This document shows, piece after piece, positions 30,871-35,474 of a DNA stretch of 35,474 nucleotides. The stretch lies in NCBI GenBank assembly GCA_035532075.1, contig DATKRV010000090.1, positions 1 through 35,474 on the forward strand, read 5' to 3'. Below the pieces are notes generated by a model. That model saw only the letters and a program-made list of their open reading frames with translations. It was not told where the DNA came from and did no database searches. A program made the position numbers and the translations under genes. Positions within the stretch are counted from its first letter, which is position 1, and every line of letters starts with the position of its first letter. The stretch comes from CAIVND01 sp035532075 (GTDB taxonomy: Bacteria > Actinomycetota > Acidimicrobiia > Acidimicrobiales > Bog-793).

Positions 30871-32475
30871 ATGCAAGATGACGATCCTCAAGGTAAGGGT
30901 GAGGTGTCGAACCAGACAGCTCCGACGCTTCGCATCAATCTCCCCACTGCGGGATCGGTGGCGAGCGGCGAACAAGAATCAAGTGTCCCAGGAGGATCCT
31001 CGGTCGTGCGTGACGGTGACGATTCCACCGTTGCGCTCGAGCACCTTCGCGAGCCGATGAAGACTGATGGATTGCTCGACACCGATGAATTTGGTGCGCG
31101 CCGGATTGTCGGGCGAAGTTTTGCAGAGCGCGTTGCGGACTACACGCGGAGTGCCGAGCAGGGCTCCGAGGGCGGAGAGCCGAAGACCAGTACATTTATA
31201 CTCCCGGATTGGGCGGACCCGCCGACCGGTCTCGTTCCCCGGGTGCTGCTCGATGAGGACTCGGTCGACCCTGGCGAAAGCGAACTCGTGGAAGTCGCGC
31301 GACGCGGTCCGAGTTGGCGCGACGAGGACTCCGGCTGGGGTGAAGATGCCGGCCTTTCGTTCCTCGCCGATGACGACGAGGAAGACGATGCTCCGGTGAT
31401 TGCCGGAACCACCGAGACGACAAGTCGTTCGTACGACTTTGGTTTTGATGAGGTTGATTTTGATTTTGGATCGCCCAGGCTTGAGGCTGCGGCAAAATGG
31501 GACGAGGCCTTTGGTGATCGCGAAGATCCCGCTGACCTTATCTCGGTTGTCGGGCCAAATGCGGCTCAAGGGGACGAATTGGTCGAAGATGTCGAGCCAC
31601 CGCACCGCCGTCGCCTACCGCGTCGACGGGCACTCGGGGCAAAGGAGAATCCCGAGAAAGAACGCAGCGTGGTCGTCGCAACGGTTGTTGGTGTCCTGCT
31701 CGGCGCGATTGCGCTGTTGTGTTTTCACTACGGCCCACGGACGACCCTGTTGCTTGTTGCGTTTGCGGTAACGGTTGCCGCTGCCGAGCTGTTCTCATCT
31801 TTGCAGCAGGTCGGGTATCGACCGGCAACCCTCGTCGGTATCATTGCGGTCCCACTCATGGTGTTTGGAACCTATCTGCATGGTGCGATCGCGATTCCGT
31901 TGGTCATCGCGCTGTTGATGCTGAGTTTTGCGGTCTGGGGAATCGCCGGACTCATTCCAAAAGATCCCCTGTTGAATCTCGGTGTCACCTCGCTCGTCGT
32001 GATCTGGACGGGTATCCTCGGTTCGTTCGCCGGACTATTGCTCAATCCCAATTCCTTTCCAAGTCGCCATGGCGTGGCGTACATCGTCGGCGCCGTGGTG
32101 CTGACGGTCGCCCACGACGTTGGTTCATATGTCGTCGGAGCGCGCCTTGGACGACACAAGATTGCGCCTCGGGTGAGTCCTGGAAAGACGCGCGAAGGAT
32201 TGGTCGGCGGATCGGTGCTGACGGTGATCGTCGCGTTCGCCCTCGTCGCTCACATTCACCCGTTCACCTTTTTGAGTGCCGGGCTGCTCGGCGTCGTTGT
32301 TCTGGTCTTTGCCCCGATCGGTGACCTGTTCGAATCGGTCGCCAAGCGAGATCTCGGGATCAAGGACATGGGCAGGATTCTTCCCGCGCACGGGGGCATC
32401 TTTGACCGCATCGACGCGATGTTGTTTGTTCTCCCTGCGACCTATCTCCTTCTGCGACTGCTCGGAAAGAACTAG
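30871..32475 (+). CDS. cdsA: Phosphatidate cytidylyltransferase with long acidic N-terminal extension
   Basis: Makes CDP-diacylglycerol, the branch point of phospholipid synthesis, in the membrane. The last ~270 residues are the enzyme: about eight hydrophobic segments and the CDS signature SVAKRDLGIKDMGRILPAHGG near the end. The first ~260 residues are an extra, soluble, very acidic region containing a conserved-looking motif LPDWADPPTGLVPRVL, an Asp/Glu run (DDDEEDD) and Phe/Asp-rich pieces, ending in an Arg-rich stretch (RRRLPRRRALG) before TM1. ATG 30871 has AGAGGAG upstream; GTG 30832 is an in-frame alternative. Position between frr and dxr is conserved. Confidence 0.92.
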   Translation: MQDDDPQGKGEVSNQTAPTLRINLPTAGSVASGEQESSVPGGSSVVRDGDDSTVALEHLREPMKTDGLLDTDEFGARRIVGRSFAERVADYTRSAEQGSEGGEPKTSTFILPDWADPPTGLVPRVLLDEDSVDPGESELVEVARRGPSWRDEDSGWGEDAGLSFLADDDEEDDAPVIAGTTETTSRSYDFGFDEVDFDFGSPRLEAAAKWDEAFGDREDPADLISVVGPNAAQGDELVEDVEPPHRRRLPRRRALGAKENPEKERSVVVATVVGVLLGAIALLCFHYGPRTTLLLVAFAVTVAAAELFSSLQQVGYRPATLVGIIAVPLMVFGTYLHGAIAIPLVIALLMLSFAVWGIAGLIPKDPLLNLGVTSLVVIWTGILGSFAGLLLNPNSFPSRHGVAYIVGAVVLTVAHDVGSYVVGARLGRHKIAPRVSPGKTREGLVGGSVLTVIVAFALVAHIHPFTFLSAGLLGVVVLVFAPIGDLFESVAKRDLGIKDMGRILPAHGGIFDRIDAMLFVLPATYLLLRLLGKN

Positions 32476-32478
32476 TAA

Positions 32479-33675
32479 GTGGTCAGGTCCGTCAGCATCG
32501 TTGGTTCAACGGGTTCGATCGGCACCCAGACCATTGATGTCGTCTCAAGACGTCCGGATCTGTACAGGGTCGAGGCGATCGGGGCGTACTCGTCGGTTGA
32601 AAAGCTCGCCGCGCAGGCAGAGGCAGTTCGTCCAGAGATCGTTGCACTCGGCGACTCCTCCCGGGCAAAAGAGCTTGAGCGACGGCTTCCGGCGGGGACG
32701 ACGTTGGTCTCAGGTGAGGCCGCATTTGCCGAGATCTCGCGTATCGGCGATGTCGTGGTCAATGGAGTTGTGGGGTTTGCCGGTCTCACCGTGACACTAG
32801 CCACGCTTTTCTCCGGCAGGCGATTGGCACTAGCCAACAAGGAGTCACTCATCGCCGCCGCACCGCTCGTGCAGCGCGCACGGGCAACTGAGGGTGCAGA
32901 GATCGTGCCGGTCGATTCAGAGCACTGCGCGATCCACCAGTGTCTTGGTCAGCAAAACCACCGGAGCGAGGTGGTTGGCGTTGATGAGTTCATGGAGGCG
33001 CCGAGACAGCTGCGCCGTATGATCCTCACTGCGTCCGGAGGGCCATTTCGCATGATGAGTCCGGAAGAACTCGCCTATGTCAGCGTTGACGCGGCGCTCG
33101 CGCATCCGACATGGAAGATGGGCCCGAAGATTACGATTGATTCGTCGACTCTGATGAACAAGGGTCTCGAGGTAATCGAGGCGCATGAACTCTTCGGGGT
33201 TGACTATGACCAGATCGAGGTCGTCGTTCATCCCCAGTCGATCGTCCACTCGATGGTCGAATGGTCAGACGGTGCGACGATCTGCCAGCTCTCCTACCCG
33301 GATATGCGACTACCGATCGGATACGCCCTCTCCTACCCGGAACGCTTCCCCGTAGAGTTCGGAGCCATCGACTGGACCGCTCTCGGCCAGCTCGATTTTT
33401 CGGTTCCCGACCGCTCAACCTTCCGCTGTCTTGACCTTGCCTACGCCGCGGGCCGCGAGGGAGGATCTGCCCCTGCCTGGCTGAGTGCAGCCAACGAGGT
33501 TGCCGTAGCGGCATTTCTCGAGGGACGGATCGGCTGGTCGACCATTGCCGATATTGTCGAAGAGACGCTTTCGCGTCATGAATCGACTGCCCTTGTCGAG
33601 ATCGAGGATGTGCTTGAAGCCGACGCGAGAGCGCGCGAGGTTGCCCGTGATGTCGCAACTGTTGCCGCGCGCTAA
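32479..33675 (+). CDS. dxr: 1-deoxy-D-xylulose 5-phosphate reductoisomerase
   Basis: Second step of the MEP isoprenoid pathway, NADPH-dependent. The 398 residues begin MVRSVSIVGSTGSIGTQTIDVV (NADPH site), continue with ALANKESLIAAAPLV, the metal and substrate motif VDSEHCAIHQCLG, TASGGPFR, WKMGPKITIDSSTLMNKGLEVIEAH, VHPQSIVHSMVEWSDG and LSAANEVAVAAFL. Length is typical. GTG 32479 lies 3 bases after the cdsA stop. Confidence 0.96.
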   Translation: MVRSVSIVGSTGSIGTQTIDVVSRRPDLYRVEAIGAYSSVEKLAAQAEAVRPEIVALGDSSRAKELERRLPAGTTLVSGEAAFAEISRIGDVVVNGVVGFAGLTVTLATLFSGRRLALANKESLIAAAPLVQRARATEGAEIVPVDSEHCAIHQCLGQQNHRSEVVGVDEFMEAPRQLRRMILTASGGPFRMMSPEELAYVSVDAALAHPTWKMGPKITIDSSTLMNKGLEVIEAHELFGVDYDQIEVVVHPQSIVHSMVEWSDGATICQLSYPDMRLPIGYALSYPERFPVEFGAIDWTALGQLDFSVPDRSTFRCLDLAYAAGREGGSAPAWLSAANEVAVAAFLEGRIGWSTIADIVEETLSRHESTALVEIEDVLEADARAREVARDVATVAAR

Positions 33676-33692
33676 AGGGCATCTCTTGGTCG

Positions 33693-33698
33693 TAGAGT
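33693..33698 (+). promoter_or_regulatory. Possible -10 box before the M50 protease gene
   Basis: TAGAGT, 23 bases before ATG 33721, with GAAGAGGAG as ribosome binding site in between. No clear -35. It could give the protease an expression route apart from dxr. Confidence 0.3.
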
Positions 33699-33720
33699 CG
33701 TCGCGAAGAAGAGGAGCACA

Positions 33721-35097
33721 ATGACCAAGGTGGATTCGACCAAGATGGATTCGAATTCCAGCAACGAGACTTTGCCCAGGGACGGTCGGGCAAACGGGGT
33801 CGCGTCCGAATCCAGCGAAAAACGACTTTCGATCCTCCGACTGATCGCGTTGATCGTCGGATCGGTCGTTCTTACTGTGGTCTTTCGCGGATTCTGGGTG
33901 CTCATTGTGGTGCTGGCGCTTGTCGCGATGGTCATGCTGCACGAGTTCGGGCATTTCATCACCGCCAAACTCTCGGGAATGAAGGTCACGGAGTATTTCC
34001 TCGGATTCGGCCCCCGTCTCTGGTCGTTTCGCCGCGGGGAGACTGAATATGGGATCAAGCTCATCCCTGCAGGAGGTTATGTCCGTATCACCGGTATGAG
34101 TTCTGCCGAGGAGGTTGCGCCTGAAGATGAGGCGAGGAGCTTTCGTCAGGCCACGTTCCCGCGCCGGATCCTCGTTGCAGTTGCGGGTTCGACAATGCAT
34201 ATCGTGATGGCTTTGGTCTTGTTGTGGACAATGTTTTCGTTCATTGGAGTGCCGACCTCATCAGTCGCACAGGTGGCGGGTGTGAGCTCCTTTGTCGGGG
34301 GACCCTCTCCGGCTCAGCGTGCGGGATTCAAATTCGGTGATGAATTTGTTGCAATCGACGGGCATCGTTACTCCAATCCCTCGGACTTTGTGAGCTACAT
34401 CGAGTCGCATCCCGGCAGATTGCTCAGTGTCATCGTGCTCCGCCATGGCCACGACGTCACGCTGTCGGTGCGGCCACGGGACCGTCGCACGATCAGGATC
34501 TCGACGCCGCAGGGCATCGAGACTCTCGCCCCAAAGAGCGCAAAGCCCGCTGGAGCGATCGGCGTCGAGATCAACTTCCTCACCGCGAACCGTACGACGA
34601 ATCCATTCAACGCAGTTGTGCGGTCCGGCGCGATGCTTGGCTCGATGACCAAGCAGACGATCGCCGGAATCACCCAGGTTTTTTCGCTGAGCGGACTCTC
34701 GTCGTTCGCACACAGCGTTGCCACGGCAAACCACCACCCCGTAACCACGAATCGCGCTGGCGGGTCCTCTGGCAGCGCTCAACTGCTCTCGATCTATGGA
34801 GCGGTCGCGATTGGTGCGCAGGCCGCGCAGCAGAATGTTGCGTTGTTGATCTACATCCTTGTCGCGATCAATCTCTTCGTTGGATTCATCAACCTCTTCC
34901 CGATGCTTCCTCTCGACGGAGGTCACGTAGTCGTCGCGATCTATGAGCGCATACGCTCGCGCAAGGGACGCGCGTATCATGCCGACATTACGAAGCTCAC
35001 CCCGGTTGTTGCGCTGTTCTTGGTTTTCATGGTCGTGATGGGGGTTGCGGCCCTGTACGCGAACATCGTGCAACCGGTCTCTCTGTCTGGACGCTGA
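33721..35097 (+). CDS. Site-2 intramembrane metalloprotease (RseP/Rip1 family)
   Basis: Zinc protease that cuts anti-sigma factors and other membrane proteins inside the bilayer. The 458-residue protein has a hydrophilic N-tail (1-35), TM segments from about 38, the zinc motif HEFGH at 74-78, a PDZ domain after TM2-3 with GFKFGDEFVAIDG at about 202-214, and the third zinc ligand in NLFPMLPLDGGHVV near residue 400. Topology and motif order match RseP/Rip1. It follows dxr as usual in actinobacteria. ispG, which normally comes next, is not seen in the remaining 377 bases. Confidence 0.92.
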   Translation: MTKVDSTKMDSNSSNETLPRDGRANGVASESSEKRLSILRLIALIVGSVVLTVVFRGFWVLIVVLALVAMVMLHEFGHFITAKLSGMKVTEYFLGFGPRLWSFRRGETEYGIKLIPAGGYVRITGMSSAEEVAPEDEARSFRQATFPRRILVAVAGSTMHIVMALVLLWTMFSFIGVPTSSVAQVAGVSSFVGGPSPAQRAGFKFGDEFVAIDGHRYSNPSDFVSYIESHPGRLLSVIVLRHGHDVTLSVRPRDRRTIRISTPQGIETLAPKSAKPAGAIGVEINFLTANRTTNPFNAVVRSGAMLGSMTKQTIAGITQVFSLSGLSSFAHSVATANHHPVTTNRAGGSSGSAQLLSIYGAVAIGAQAAQQNVALLIYILVAINLFVGFINLFPMLPLDGGHVVVAIYERIRSRKGRAYHADITKLTPVVALFLVFMVVMGVAALYANIVQPVSLSGR

Positions 35098-35474
35098 TCG
35101 GCGGAGTCGCTCCGACAACAATCGCGATCGCTTGATGACCCCCGAGGGGCCGTGTTGAGATAACGATGCTCTCGCAATGGGCGTCTCGATCTTTGTAAGG
35201 CACCGCTGTAAGAGCTGTCCAAGGATCAACTGATCGAGTGCGATCTCGACGCCGGGTGCATCGGTGTCGCTCCTTTTGGGCATTGACCGCAGTGGACTGT
35301 GACGAAGACCAGACTCCGGGCAACCTCTGGCAGCTCGCCGGCGCCTGTGATCCCATCGTGGACGCCGATCACCGCGCTTGGACTTTCAAAACGGCAGTTT
35401 CGGGTGGCCTGTACTGTTTTTTCTACCCGAGGAAGATGAACGCGGAAGAGTGTTGCCAGGAGCACACAGGGCGA
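35098..35474 (+). other. Unassigned end of window
   Basis: No gene I can support. A plus-strand frame is open from 35199 to the right edge (92 codons, possible starts TTG 35283 or GTG 35292; it includes CDEDQTPGNLWQLAGACDP) and may be the beginning of a gene cut by the window. A minus-strand frame (35226-35465) is also open. Small hairpins such as CGGAG/CTCCG just after the protease stop lack T-tracts. Confidence 0.25.

Overview
The window is a 35.5-kb piece of an actinobacterial chromosome, most likely from an Acidimicrobiia-like lineage. The order clpX-folC-ndk-(mreBCD-PBP2)-rng-rplU-rpmA-obg-proB-proA-MoxR-VWA-nadD-rsfS and the later block xerC-rpsB-tsf-pyrH-frr-cdsA-dxr-M50 protease are classic actinobacterial gene orders. 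A class II (plant-type) DAHP synthase, an MtrA/MtrB/lipoprotein operon and GYW...FGDA propeller repeats in a secreted protein fit the same group. The DNA looks moderately GC-rich (roughly 60%, by eye). GTG and TTG starts are common, and several genes have an actinobacterial TAnnnT -10 box only 5-9 bases before the start codon, implying leaderless mRNAs.

Layout. 1-2634 (+): 3' part of clpX, then folC and ndk. 2635-7340 (+): the cell-elongation cluster mreB, mreC, mreD and PBP2, without the usual rodA. 7341-8025: a 685-base gap that probably holds the promoter and a long 5' leader of the RNase E/G gene. 8026-13182 (+): rng, rplU, rpmA, obg and proB, with a 19-codon leader ORF touching proB. 13249-18202 (+): proA, a MoxR-type ATPase, a VWA/CoxE-like protein, a flavin reductase-like protein and a histidine phosphatase. 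18203-18795: a gene-poor stretch, possibly a gene remnant, ending in an AT-rich patch with a near-consensus promoter. 18796-19110 (+): a small unrecognised acidic protein (54 aa) with a very good ribosome binding site, followed by a strong terminator. 19174-22490 (-): class II DAHP synthase, coupled to a secreted protein with six propeller-like repeats and a GH25-like domain. 22632-23660 (+): nadD and rsfS. 23726-26538 (-): MtrA/MtrB two-component system and a short GerMN lipoprotein in the place of LpqB. 26693-35097 (+): xerC, rpsB, tsf, pyrH, frr, cdsA (with a ~260-residue acidic extension), dxr and an RseP/Rip1-like site-2 protease. 35098-35474: no assignable gene.

How the genes fit together. 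This is mainly a housekeeping region: translation (L21, L27, S2, EF-Ts, RRF, RsfS, Obg), RNA decay, elongation-mode wall growth (MreBCD/PBP2), nucleotide, NAD, folate, proline, aromatic, phospholipid and isoprenoid synthesis, protein quality control and envelope signalling. Many genes overlap by 1-8 bases (folC/ndk, proA/MoxR, reductase/phosphatase, aroG/secreted protein, mtrB/lipoprotein, tsf/pyrH, pyrH/frr), so translational coupling is common. There is no tRNA or rRNA gene, CRISPR array, insertion sequence or prophage that I can support. The most unusual items are the stand-alone 54-aa acidic protein unit, structured leaders in front of mreB, rng and rpsB, the leader ORF of proB, and the leaderless promoter pattern.
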